A DNA stretch of 64,000 nt from DATJPR01 sp963811705 (GTDB taxonomy: Bacteria; Bacteroidota; Ignavibacteria; UBA10030; UBA6906), in the NCBI GenBank assembly GCA_963811705.1, contig CAWESL010000021.1, positions 186,001 to 250,000 on the forward strand, given 5' to 3'. The number at the start of each line of letters is the position of its first letter. The stretch's first letter is position 1. Of this stretch, positions 53,017 to 60,412 are shown piece after piece. The notes beneath the pieces were generated by a model. That model saw only the letters and a program-made list of their open reading frames with translations, made no database searches and was not told the DNA's origin. The position numbers and the translations under genes were made by a program.

Positions 53017-54354
53017 CTATTTCAAGATCATCAGCCTTTTCGTGTCCTGGTACGTCCCGGCCTGCAGGCGATAGAAGTAGATTCCGCTTGCGAGCTTTCG
53101 GCTGTCGAGTCTCGCCCGGTATGTCCCGGGGGATTGTTGCGCATGGACGAGCTCTGCCACTTGTCGCCCGAGAATATCGTACACCACCAGCCGTACCTCA
53201 CTGAATCCCGACGCCTGACCCCTTACCCCTGCTATAGTGTACTCAATGGTCGTGCTGGGATTACACGGATTCGGGTAATTCTGAAACAATACAAAAGATT
53301 TGTCCGGTCCTTCATGGTTCTCAACGCCCGTCACAAGTTGACGATAGTAAAGCTTGTTCATCGAATAGTATTGCGGGAAAGTGATGTCGTTCCCATACGC
53401 GTCGATGAAATGGGCTCCCAAGAAATACGGGGCCCCCGGTTGCAGACAAACCAGCGTATCGAGATTCCCATCCGGAGTGTATGTATAACTGTTCTCGGCA
53501 CCGTTTATGCCATAGGTCACTATTCTGCCGTTCTCATCATAGTTGAAGGAGATCAGGCTGCAGGGTCCCCAGTCTGCTAGGTCAGGCACCCAATTGGAAC
53601 ATGTGCTGTCCCTGATTAATCTGCCTGATTCGTCGAATGTCAGGTAGGTATAGTCAACATTCGAAATTGAACTGTCGCTGTTGTGGGCCCAGGTAGCAGA
53701 GTGCACGATTCCTGATGAATCATAATCGTACACCGTCCAGTTGTAATTATAATTTAGGTGGGATGACCAGCGGACCAGGCTGAGTCTATTTTGGGAATCA
53801 TATTCTCGGTAAGTATAGGTCGTAGCTTGTCCGTGTGCATACGTCGTATCGCCGATCAACTTTCCTGTTCCATCATAGACGTAGTTGGTGATAACCGGAT
53901 AACCATAAAGTTGATCATATGGATTCCTCTTCGAAATCAGCTTTCCGTCGCTGGAATAGATGAATTTCCAGCCAGCCGGGTCGTCTTCCCATACACTATC
54001 GACCCAGAACGCCCTCGCAATCGAATCGATAGCTCCTCTCTCGTTGTAGAGGTAGGAATCGCGACCAGGCCGATGTTTGTAGAGGGTAAAACGACCAGAC
54101 TTGTAAGGATCTAAGCGATAGAACAGGTTGCTATCGCTCACCAGCCTTCCTTTTTCGTCGTACAGGAATCCATAGGTTGTCTTCGTATTCCCTGAGATAT
54201 TTGTGGCGCTATCGAGGACGAACCCATCACGAATGAGAAATGCGTTGCTGAAGATGCCTCCCTGCCCAATAGTGCTGTACCCGTAGGGGATCTGCTGTCC
54301 ATAACCAAGGGACGAAAGGGCCAAACTGAGCAGGAGAATTGAAACCGCTTTCAT
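53017..54354 (-). CDS. T9SS-secreted YD-like repeat protein, paralogue 2
   Basis: 445 residues from ATG 54354, chosen for GGAGGTTCGAAAG upstream, with signal peptide AVSILLLSLALSSLGYGQ. Same repeat style as its neighbour: YGFLYDEKGRLVSDSNLF, KFIYSSDGKLISKR, NYVYDGTGKLIGDT, YREYDSQNRLSLV and SFNYDENGRIVTYG, with the tag NYPNPCNPSTTIEYT. In the tag NPF has become NPC. Shared order and motifs show a tandem duplication. Element E is 99 nt upstream, and the orphan Rhs tip begins beyond it on the other strand. Confidence 0.85.
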   Translation of the reverse strand: MKAVSILLLSLALSSLGYGQQIPYGYSTIGQGGIFSNAFLIRDGFVLDSATNISGNTKTTYGFLYDEKGRLVSDSNLFYRLDPYKSGRFTLYKHRPGRDSYLYNERGAIDSIARAFWVDSVWEDDPAGWKFIYSSDGKLISKRNPYDQLYGYPVITNYVYDGTGKLIGDTTYAHGQATTYTYREYDSQNRLSLVRWSSHLNYNYNWTVYDYDSSGIVHSATWAHNSDSSISNVDYTYLTFDESGRLIRDSTCSNWVPDLADWGPCSLISFNYDENGRIVTYGINGAENSYTYTPDGNLDTLVCLQPGAPYFLGAHFIDAYGNDITFPQYYSMNKLYYRQLVTGVENHEGPDKSFVLFQNYPNPCNPSTTIEYTIAGVRGQASGFSEVRLVVYDILGRQVAELVHAQQSPGTYRARLDSRKLASGIYFYRLQAGTYQDTKRLMILK

Positions 54355-54453
54355 CTTTCGAACCTCCAATTTTCCCTAAAAGAATTCCGGAGAACGAACG
54401 TCGCCGCGAGCTGTAAGACCGTAACGAGTTCAAGAGTAACCACACAAAAGGAA

Positions 54454-54595
54454 AAGCCGCTCATCATGACTTCGTTGATGAACGGCTTCAATGTCAATGA
54501 GCATGGGGGATCAGCAGCCGAATCCCCGTCGCACACCCATTCGAATGTTCGGTTGTCACCTCTTGGAAATTACCCTTTTCCTTCAAGCATGTCAA
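54454..54595 (-). promoter_or_regulatory. Promoter-leader-hairpin element, copy E (long form)
   Basis: Minus strand: -35 TTGACA (54590-54595), spacer TGCTTGAAGGAAAAGGG (17 nt), -10 TAATTT (54567-54572), about 75 nt of leader with ACCGAA/TTCGGC and GGGGAT/ATCCCC complementarities and CCCCCATGCTCATTGA, then the hairpin AAGCCGTTCATCA / TGATGAGCGGCTT (54454-54488) with TTTTCCTTTT after it. One wobble pair fits minus-strand RNA. No minus-strand gene lies upstream, so the boxes cannot be a leftover of another unit. Confidence 0.65.
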
Positions 54596-54685
54596 GAAAC
54601 TGTGACGGCGGTCACTGACTGCGATGGAAACATGTGAAATCCTGATGCCATGAGGCGAGAGCTCGCTTGAATACATAAATCAGGT

Positions 54686-55588
54686 GTGGTAACTTCACAG
54701 CAATCTACAACATCCCGGGATTGGACAATTTCGGCCATGTCAAGAAGTCGCCGTTGGGAGTTAATCGGAAGTTATTGTGTGATGGATCATCTCGGAAGCT
54801 CACGGATGGACAGGCGCCTGAGCATCGATTCGGACGATTCAAAGTACAAGCACATTGGCCAAGAGCACGACGGACAGTCCGGATTCAACTACTTCGGGGC
54901 AAGGTACTGCGATGCGAAAACAGGAAGATGGCTTGGCCCGGATTGGCTTGAAGAATACTATCCTGATTTAACACCATACTGCTATTCTAGAGACAACCCG
55001 ATCGTCTATGTCGACCCTGACGGCGAAAGCTATGTGCGCTACGACATTGGGAACCAAGTCTTGGTCTTTTACTCTCGGACAGGCAAAGAGATTTTCCGGG
55101 CACCAGCCAGCAACTTCGGCGACAGCGGAAGCTTAGGAGCCCTGAGACATGGTCATCTTGCGAAGACACGATATGAATTCCAGAGTCGGTGGGCTCCTTT
55201 TCACCACACGAAGAAGGGCCTAGATACGGAGAATGGCCCTTTTGGGCCTTATGGAATCTTCAAGTTAAAGGCCTTCTATCTCCGAGGCGATCGTATAAAG
55301 CACAAGGATGTGGGGATACATTCAGGGAGAGCCAACGATAAGGGGTGGCGGCACGTAACACATGGGTGCATCCGAACGACCGACGAAATGATGAGACAAA
55401 TGGTCCATACGGCTGCCGAAGATCCACTGGACGACCTACAGATTTGGGACGGTAGATCAATCGACAGTCCACCTTCGAATCAGAAGGGGGGCCCGGGCCC
55501 AGGGTCTGATCCAAACGATATTCCGCCGTTTACTCCAATACCTTTACCTTCGGTTGATCCACCGATCGCTGGGTACCATGATTTCTGA
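54686..55588 (+). CDS. Orphan Rhs C-terminal tip with L,D-transpeptidase-like toxin domain
   Basis: 300 residues. Residues of about 30-110 are the Rhs core-associated end (VMDHLGSSRM, GFNYFGARYCDAKTGRW, LGPDWLEEYY, YSRDNPIVYVDPDGESY). The variable tip after YVDPDG reads QVLVFYSRTGKEIFRAPAS, then GIHSGRANDKGWRHVTHGCI with the H...THGC signature of YkuD/Tlde1-like L,D-transpeptidases, which attack peptidoglycan. The N-terminal Rhs cage is missing. The first 30 residues are out of frame with Rhs: frame 3 over 54700-54750 reads YNIPGLDNFGHVKK, like the Rhs unit just before DHLGS. It is therefore a displaced tip, with start uncertain and no ribosome-binding site, perhaps dormant until recombined. 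Confidence 0.8.
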   Translation: MVTSQQSTTSRDWTISAMSRSRRWELIGSYCVMDHLGSSRMDRRLSIDSDDSKYKHIGQEHDGQSGFNYFGARYCDAKTGRWLGPDWLEEYYPDLTPYCYSRDNPIVYVDPDGESYVRYDIGNQVLVFYSRTGKEIFRAPASNFGDSGSLGALRHGHLAKTRYEFQSRWAPFHHTKKGLDTENGPFGPYGIFKLKAFYLRGDRIKHKDVGIHSGRANDKGWRHVTHGCIRTTDEMMRQMVHTAAEDPLDDLQIWDGRSIDSPPSNQKGGPGPGSDPNDIPPFTPIPLPSVDPPIAGYHDF

Positions 55589-55617
55589 GACATTCACACA
55601 TGAAGAGGACTCTGACA

Positions 55618-56292
55618 ATGCGAAGACAAAGAGAGGTTCTTGCGCTGGCTCTTGCCCTGATCCTCGTAGATGTATCGGAATCGATTTGCCAGACCAGTGA
55701 TTCATTGGCAAATGAATTACGGCTGCAAGAAACCGGGATAGCAGAATTGTTGAAGGCATCTTCAATTGATTCCCTCACAGCTGTGATGAATCGATTTCCC
55801 TATCGAGATCCAGTTGTCAAGATCATCTATTCGGCCAGACGGCTATCATTTTCGGCTCGCCCTGCAAATGAACTGGGGTTGCTCGACGCTCTCCCAACTT
55901 CGCCGATAGAGGCAGACTACTTCTTATGGCTTTGTGGAAGAGTGTTCAAAGACTCCTTGCTAAATGACCAGGTGGAGCAACTTGCATCAGATGTGATTGA
56001 TGATGCAGCAAAGTGTACTCTGAAGCATCGTAGATATATCCAGAAGTTATTCCGCTTTGGTGCTTCACTGGGAGAAGGTTACATGTCGGAGGAGTTCGGA
56101 GACCAAGCATGCTGGGTTTGTGAACAGGATTGCGTGTGGTACTTTCGTGAACTGGAAAAGGCAAGCGACGTCGTGGCAAAGGAGATTGTTTCGATGATGC
56201 GTACTGGACCCTCACTGGACGGATGTGTAAAGAAACATCGAAAGGAAATAAATTCGAAACTACTGGATCTACTGCTATCGGATCCTGAATGA
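55618..56292 (+). CDS. Candidate periplasmic immunity protein for the Rhs tip
   Basis: 224 residues from the ATG at 55618 (AGAGGA 8 nt before; an ATG at 55600 is in frame). Signal peptide MRRQREVLALALALILVDV, with probable cleavage after SESICQ, so it would act in the periplasm, where a peptidoglycan-targeting toxin works. The mature part is helical, with a cysteine cluster QACWVCEQDCVWYF. It begins 29 nt after the toxin stop, same strand. No family recognised; the immunity role is inferred from position and export. Confidence 0.65.
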   Translation: MRRQREVLALALALILVDVSESICQTSDSLANELRLQETGIAELLKASSIDSLTAVMNRFPYRDPVVKIIYSARRLSFSARPANELGLLDALPTSPIEADYFLWLCGRVFKDSLLNDQVEQLASDVIDDAAKCTLKHRRYIQKLFRFGASLGEGYMSEEFGDQACWVCEQDCVWYFRELEKASDVVAKEIVSMMRTGPSLDGCVKKHRKEINSKLLDLLLSDPE

Positions 56293-56832
56293 TGGAGTGT
56301 GGGAAAAGGATGTTTCGATCTCGATCGAGTGGAAATTGAAAAGGGTAGTTCCGTTCTTAGTTCATATTGAAAGTAGCATGCGAGGACGTTTATGAAGGGT
56401 GTGAGTTAGGCGACTTGAGTCTTCTGTTTCGAGTAATCATCTACGGAATCGGTAGATAGCTGCTTGTGTTCGCATCTTTCAAAGCGACGGAACTTTTTGT
56501 CGGTTCTGAAGAGACTTGCTGCCACCCAACGCTCGACATGCATCCCACTGCGCTAACACTTCACGTGCGACGGAGATGTCGGACACTGTTGTTTGCCAAC
56601 TCGACGATGTCGATACCTTTCAGGTAGAGGGTATAGATACCCAACTTCCAACAAATGCTCGAGGAAAACGACCAATTTCCACTTGCCTCCGTACAGAAAT
56701 AGAGCGGGGAAACTCACGGCCCTATTTCTTCACACTTCGAGAGGAGATTCTCTTTGAAGTATGGAATCCCCACCCGCAGGATTAAGAGGGTGGGGTATCG
56801 TATCAGTTCTTCGAATAGTCTTGATCATCCGT
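56293..56832. other. Gene-free accessory spacer
   Basis: 540 AT-rich nt with only unconvincing ORFs (for example near 56516-56785, which has no ribosome-binding site). One strong inverted repeat, CCCCACCC/GGGTGGGG (56768-56795, 12-nt loop), without a T-run, stands before the convergent small gene. Confidence 0.45.
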
Positions 56833-57078
56833 TCAGTACACCGTCACCTTCGGTCCGATCTCTTGGATATGCTGATCTACTTCTGCCTCTAAAGCATTCA
56901 TATCGGATAGAATCTTATCCGCCTTGTCTCCCCCAACCTGGTCGACTTGGTCGAGATTTTCTCGATTGAAGTTTCCCAATATTTGATTTCTATATTTTGC
57001 ATTCTGCAAACTTCGCAGAACAGCTTTAGCTTTTGACGTCATGTTCTTGCTCCCTTTGTTTTTCATTCCATCGGTCAT
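56833..57078 (-). CDS. Small soluble protein of unknown function
   Basis: 81 residues, Lys-rich start (KNKGSKNMTSKAKAVLRSLQ) and acidic helical middle (DQVDQVGGDKADKILSDMNA), ending QEIGPKVTVY. GGAGGGCTT is a strong ribosome-binding site, but it lies in a perfect stem. No family recognised. Confidence 0.65.
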   Translation of the reverse strand: MTDGMKNKGSKNMTSKAKAVLRSLQNAKYRNQILGNFNRENLDQVDQVGGDKADKILSDMNALEAEVDQHIQEIGPKVTVY

Positions 57079-57106
57079 AAGCCCTCCTGTTCTATGGAGG
57101 GCTCTT
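57076..57106 (-). promoter_or_regulatory. Hairpin that hides a ribosome-binding site
   Basis: On the minus strand AGCCCTCC and GGAGGGCT form an 8-bp perfect stem around an 8-nt loop, directly before the ATG at 57078. The ribosome-binding site is entirely within the 3' arm. Read on the plus strand it could instead be a terminator-like hairpin. Confidence 0.55.
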
Positions 57107-57436
57107 TCGGGTCAATCGCTTAGTTATCCGACGAGGATCCGCCACTCTCGTTCGAGGGCAGAATTATACTCTCGGTCGGAATCATGATCACGTAGGATTC
57201 CGGCGGTTTACCATTCCACGCGAGTAGACTCATAGGAGGCGGTGTTGTCTAGAGAAAACGTTCTTGATTCTCCGTTGGACTTTATCGAAACTGATAAATA
57301 GATTTGACTGTTTCATCCTTCCAGTGTCAGAGTATCTCCTTCATAAGAACAGTAAGCATCCCATGCACAGCATTAACCCAGATTATCCATTATCTCGCGA
57401 TCGCACAAACTAATTCGAATCTACTGGGAGAAATCA
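57107..57436. other. Divergent promoter region, no clear gene
   Basis: Between the 81-residue gene and the PDZ lipoprotein. It contains a 37-codon minus-strand ORF (57120-57233) without a ribosome-binding site, which I do not call. No sharp promoter boxes were seen. Confidence 0.4.
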
Positions 57437-58114
57437 ATGAAAGTTGTCGGATTTCTTGTCGCGATGCAAATTGCCGGGTGTGGTTTCGCCCGCGAAGGAT
57501 TCCTTACGACCGACTATCAACTCGGTTTAGAGAAAACGGTGACAGTCGGTAGTACGATGACAACAATAGTTTCCGGAACTAAGAATTCGGTATACGGTAC
57601 TGTCATCGACATGTTCACTCAAGAACTTATATACGGAGGCGTAGCCAGCGGCATCGTGAAGATCTCTTATCGCGAATTCTCCAACAACAAAGCGCGCCCT
57701 GCATTATACCAAGATCTCCAGTATGACCTGAGTCAGTCAAGTGTTATTGCCTTCCGTGATATGAGAATTCAAATCGACAATGCGTCAAATTCAACAATTA
57801 CATTTCGAGTATTAGACGGTCCCACGAGCCGTTTACCGAGCGCGACCAATAGCCAGGCAAGGGAAGTGACTGCAAAGGATACCGTCGGGATCGTCGTGGA
57901 TCGAAGGACCGTGACATTAGTGCTTCCCGGAACAGCTTCAGCGAATGCAGGAATCCGCCAAGGAGACGTGCTTGTGTCAGTGAATAGAATAGACCTTACG
58001 GGGGAAAATGAACACGACCTTAGGGTCATAAATGGGATACATGGGGAGAACAATGATTTCGAGATCGAACGCGGCGGGGAGACTATTCACTTCACAATTG
58101 CCCACCGAGAATAA
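57437..58114 (+). CDS. PDZ-domain lipoprotein
   Basis: 225 residues. A short lipoprotein signal (VVGFLVAMQIAGC, Cys at about residue 15), a beta-rich middle, and a C-terminal PDZ domain at about 150-225 (GTASANAGIRQGDVLVSVNR, IDLTGENEHDLR, IERGGETIHFTI). PDZ lipoproteins often help proteases or sense peptides; there is no protease domain here. GGGAGAAATCA precedes the ATG. Located in the accessory block; base composition is AT-rich like its neighbours. Confidence 0.75.
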   Translation: MKVVGFLVAMQIAGCGFAREGFLTTDYQLGLEKTVTVGSTMTTIVSGTKNSVYGTVIDMFTQELIYGGVASGIVKISYREFSNNKARPALYQDLQYDLSQSSVIAFRDMRIQIDNASNSTITFRVLDGPTSRLPSATNSQAREVTAKDTVGIVVDRRTVTLVLPGTASANAGIRQGDVLVSVNRIDLTGENEHDLRVINGIHGENNDFEIERGGETIHFTIAHRE

Positions 58115-58162
58115 GGAATCTCAATGCTTGGGTGATTGCGAAAGAGGAAAGGGTGGTGGTGC

Positions 58163-58197
58163 AAAAAGGAAAGCCCAGCCACTTGCGACCGGGCTCT
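58163..58197 (-). terminator. Hairpin with U-tract after the PDZ gene
   Basis: Minus-strand arms GAGAGCCCGGTCGC / GTGGCTGGGCTTTC with four G-U pairs on that strand, followed by CCTTTTTGC. It has the same AAGCC/GGCTT style as elements A-F. Its U-tract points leftward, so it ends minus-strand RNA; for the plus-strand PDZ gene it is a weaker hairpin. Confidence 0.55.
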
Positions 58198-58517
58198 CTA
58201 TATAAAGGTGCATCATTTCCTTCTGAACCCCTACAACTACCTCGGAAATCAAGCTTTACTTTTTCAGCGGTTTTTCTTACAATATCCTTTCAAGACTGCA
58301 TCGCACTGTATGATACTCTTTACCAAACCTTATCAAATCCTTACATATCATCGTCGGAATTTGGAATATTTCGGTTCTGACGTGTCGAAAATAGATTGAA
58401 TTTGACGCGCGGGCAGACAAAATTGGTCCGTCTCGCCGCCTCCACGGGGAAATAGCGAGGAGTCGGCGGCCCGCCGAGACGTAGCTTGGTTTCTGCTCTG
58501 CTGATTGGAGTTGAGTT

Positions 58518-58903
58518 GCTCGGTTAGCGAAATTGGCAGATCCCGCTTCATAAGTTGAAAAAGCTGAAGTTTATTCAAGAGAGCAGAACGAATTGAACTT
58601 CGCGGGACAGGCGCGCTCGCTTCAGGAGCTAGCGGCTTCAAGGTTCAGGGCGCAGGAACGTTCTTTCTCATCGAATTTAAAATTTAAACTCTAAAATTTA
58701 AAATTTTCCTGCCCGGGTGGCGAAATTGGCAGATCCCGCTTCGTGAGTTGGAAAGGCTGAAGCATATTCAAGAGGGCTGAGAGAATTGAACTTCGCGGGA
58801 CAGGCGCGCTAGCTCTAGGAGCTAGTGGCCGCAAGGTTCAGGGCGTAGGATCATTCTTTCACATCAAATTTAAAATCTAAACTCTAAAATTTAAAATTTT
58901 CCT
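58518..58903 (+). repeat. Tandem pseudo-tRNA-Leu repeats, two copies of 193 nt
   Basis: Copies begin at 58518 and 58711, and the true tRNA-Leu begins at 58904: spacing is exactly 193 nt each time. Each copy has the tRNA-Leu 5' half (GCGAAATTGGCAGA), then about 70 inserted nt bounded by TCCCGC and GCGGGA, then an anticodon-arm relic (loop TTCAGGA in copy 1, TCTAGGA in copy 2) and a decayed 3' half. The spacer holds the AT-rich AAACTCTAAAATTTAAAATT phrase. Not functional tRNAs as they stand. Confidence 0.78.
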
Positions 58904-58987
58904 GCCCGGGTGGCGAAATTGGCAGACGCGCTAGCTTCAGGAGCTAGTGGCCGTGAGGTCGTGCAGGTTCAAGTCCTGTCCCGGGCA
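58904..58987 (+). tRNA. tRNA-Leu (CAG)
   Basis: 84 nt without encoded CCA. Acceptor GCCCGGG (58904-58910) pairs with CCCGGGC (58980-58986), discriminator A. The D-arm is GGCGAAATTGGCAGACGC, the anticodon stem-loop CTAGC-TTCAGGA-GCTAG gives anticodon CAG (reads CUG), a long variable arm follows (class II), and the T-arm is CAGGTTCAAGTCCTG. All stems pair, unlike the two upstream copies. Confidence 0.95.
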
Positions 58988-59241
58988 CAGCTACTCTGCG
59001 AAGGGATATCGGAGATTCCGGTGTCCCTTTCGCGTTTTCTATGGCTCCGATCAATTCTCCGGCTGGACCGCCCAATTTGGGCATCGGGCGGAAGTAGCAT
59101 CGAGCCACATTTGCACTCCGATCAACTACGATGTTCTTCAAACACTTTTGAATTATCTCCTTTTGCTTTGACCTGCCCCCCGAAAAGTGATCCAAGCAGA
59201 AGTTCTGGATTTTTGTATCTTGGATCCGAAAGGAGATCGTG

Positions 59242-59520
59242 ATGGGTAAGCAACGACATACGGCGGAGCAGATTATCGGCAAACTTCGCGAGGCAGAAGT
59301 GCTCCAGGGGAAAGGGCTAGCGATGGAAGAGATCTTGCGCCAGTTGGGTGTGAGTGATGCCACGTATTACAAGTGGCGGAAAGAGTACGGAGGACTTCGC
59401 ATTGATCAGGCCAAACGGCTGAAGGAACTGGAACAGGAGAACAGTCGATTGCGGAAGGTGGTGTCGGATCTGACGATCGACAATTCGATCTTGAAGGAGG
59501 CGGCCCGGGGAAACTTCTGA
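59242..59520 (+). CDS. IS3-family transposase OrfA
   Basis: 92 residues; HTH domain (HTAEQIIGKLREAEVLQGKG, AMEEILRQLGVSDATYYKWR) and leucine-zipper tail (KRLKELEQENSRLRKVVSDL). GGAGATCGTG precedes the ATG at 59242. Near the end a slippery heptamer G-GGA-AAC (59508-59514) in the zero frame allows a -1 shift into OrfB, as usual for the family. Confidence 0.92.
   Translation: MGKQRHTAEQIIGKLREAEVLQGKGLAMEEILRQLGVSDATYYKWRKEYGGLRIDQAKRLKELEQENSRLRKVVSDLTIDNSILKEAARGNF
59508..59514 (+). promoter_or_regulatory. Candidate -1 frameshift slippery site of the IS
   Basis: GGGAAAC in X-XXY-YYZ register with OrfA codons; slipping back one base joins OrfA to the frame that reads LSPVKRRRAAENIQASLQLS and continues into OrfB. 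The OrfA stop is 4 nt downstream. A stimulatory structure was not identified. Confidence 0.65.
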
Positions 59521-60363
59521 GCCCGGTCAAACGCCGCCGGGCGGCAGAAAACATCCAGGCGAGCTTACAGCTGTCCGAACGTCGCGTGTGCCGCGTTTTG
59601 GAACAGCCACGATCGACGCAGCGACGCGCACAGGTGGTCAAGGCAGATGAAGAGGCATTGCGGGACCAGGTCGTTGCTCTGGCTTGCGAGTATGGCCGCT
59701 ACGGCTATCGGCGGATCACGTCCATGCTCCGTCGGGACGGCTGGAGAGTGAACCACAAGCGGGTGGAGCGTCTGTGGCGCCAGGAAGGGCTCAAAGTACC
59801 TCAGAGACAGCCCAAACGCAGCCGCTTGTGGCTGAACGATGGCTCCTGTGTCCGGCTGCGTCCGCAGTGCCGGAACCACGTCTGGAGTTACGATTTTGTG
59901 TCGGAGCGGACCAGCGACGGGAGACCATTACGCATGCTGAACATCATCGATGAGTATAGCCGGGAGTGCCTGAGGATCCGGATCGACCGACAGATTAAGG
60001 CGGCAGACGTGCTTTACGAGTTGTCCGAGTTGTTCGTCGAACGACGGAGCTCCAGACTACCTGCGTTCCGACAACGGATCCGAGTTCACGGCCGACTTAG
60101 TCCGACAATGGTTACAGCGACTGGGCGTCAAGACTCTGTTTATCGAGCCCGGCAGTCCATGGGAAAACGGCTACATCGAATCCTTCAACGGAAAACTGAG
60201 AGACGAACTGCTGAACGGAGAAATCTTCGACACAATCCTTGAGGCAAGAGTCATCACTGAAGCATGGAGAAAACAGTACAACACAGTGAGACCACACAGC
60301 TCGTTAGGATACAAAGCACCAGCACCAGAAGCATACCTCCCGCGAAAGGTGGCCAATGCCTAA
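59517..60363 (+). pseudogene. IS3-family transposase OrfB, broken by frameshift
   Basis: DDE integrase-type catalytic part. First frame runs from LSPVKRRRAA through YGYRRITSMLRRDGWRVNHK and the first catalytic Asp in WSYDFVSERT up to about 60050 (FVERRSS). Similarity then resumes one frame over: PDYLRSDNGSEFTADLVRQW with the second Asp, GSPWENGYIESFNGKLRDE with the Glu, ending KVANA at 60361-60363. One extra base near CGACGGAGCTCC accounts for it. The element is therefore probably immobile unless complemented. Confidence 0.85.
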
Positions 60364-60412
60364 GCGGGAGAATAACTAACTTCACATTGGCTTCAGTCCT
60401 GGGGGCTGGTCA

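Larger units (their letters stand above)
59169..60412 (+). mobile_element. IS3-family insertion sequence (IS407-like group)
   Basis: 1,244 nt. Left end TGACCTGCCCCCCGAAAAGT, right end (reversed) TGACCAGCCCCCAGGACTGA; arms match over the first dozen bases with one mismatch and continue weakly (AAGTT). Two transposase frames lie inside. No perfect target-site duplication was seen: left flank ends GCTT, right flank begins TACA, so the two ends may no longer flank the original target, or a rearrangement followed. The right end lies in the Res gene. Confidence 0.85.

Noticed and set aside
56516..56785. 89-codon plus-strand ORF in the accessory spacer
   Set aside because: No ribosome-binding site, no domain, and odd composition. 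Probably chance.
57120..57233. 37-codon minus-strand ORF ending SGGSSSDN
   Set aside because: Peptide-like, but no ribosome-binding site and no neighbouring modification enzyme. Too little to call.
58910..59242. ORF beginning inside tRNA-Leu and reading GASGREVVQVQVLSRAQ
   Set aside because: A familiar false translation through tRNA-Leu; it stops before the IS and has no ribosome-binding site.
58944..59363. Minus-strand ORF spanning the IS left end and tRNA
   Set aside because: It ends in residues produced by the tRNA (VPGTGLEPARPHGH) and starts inside the IS. I also tested whether it was the missing Res C-terminus and saw no supporting motif.
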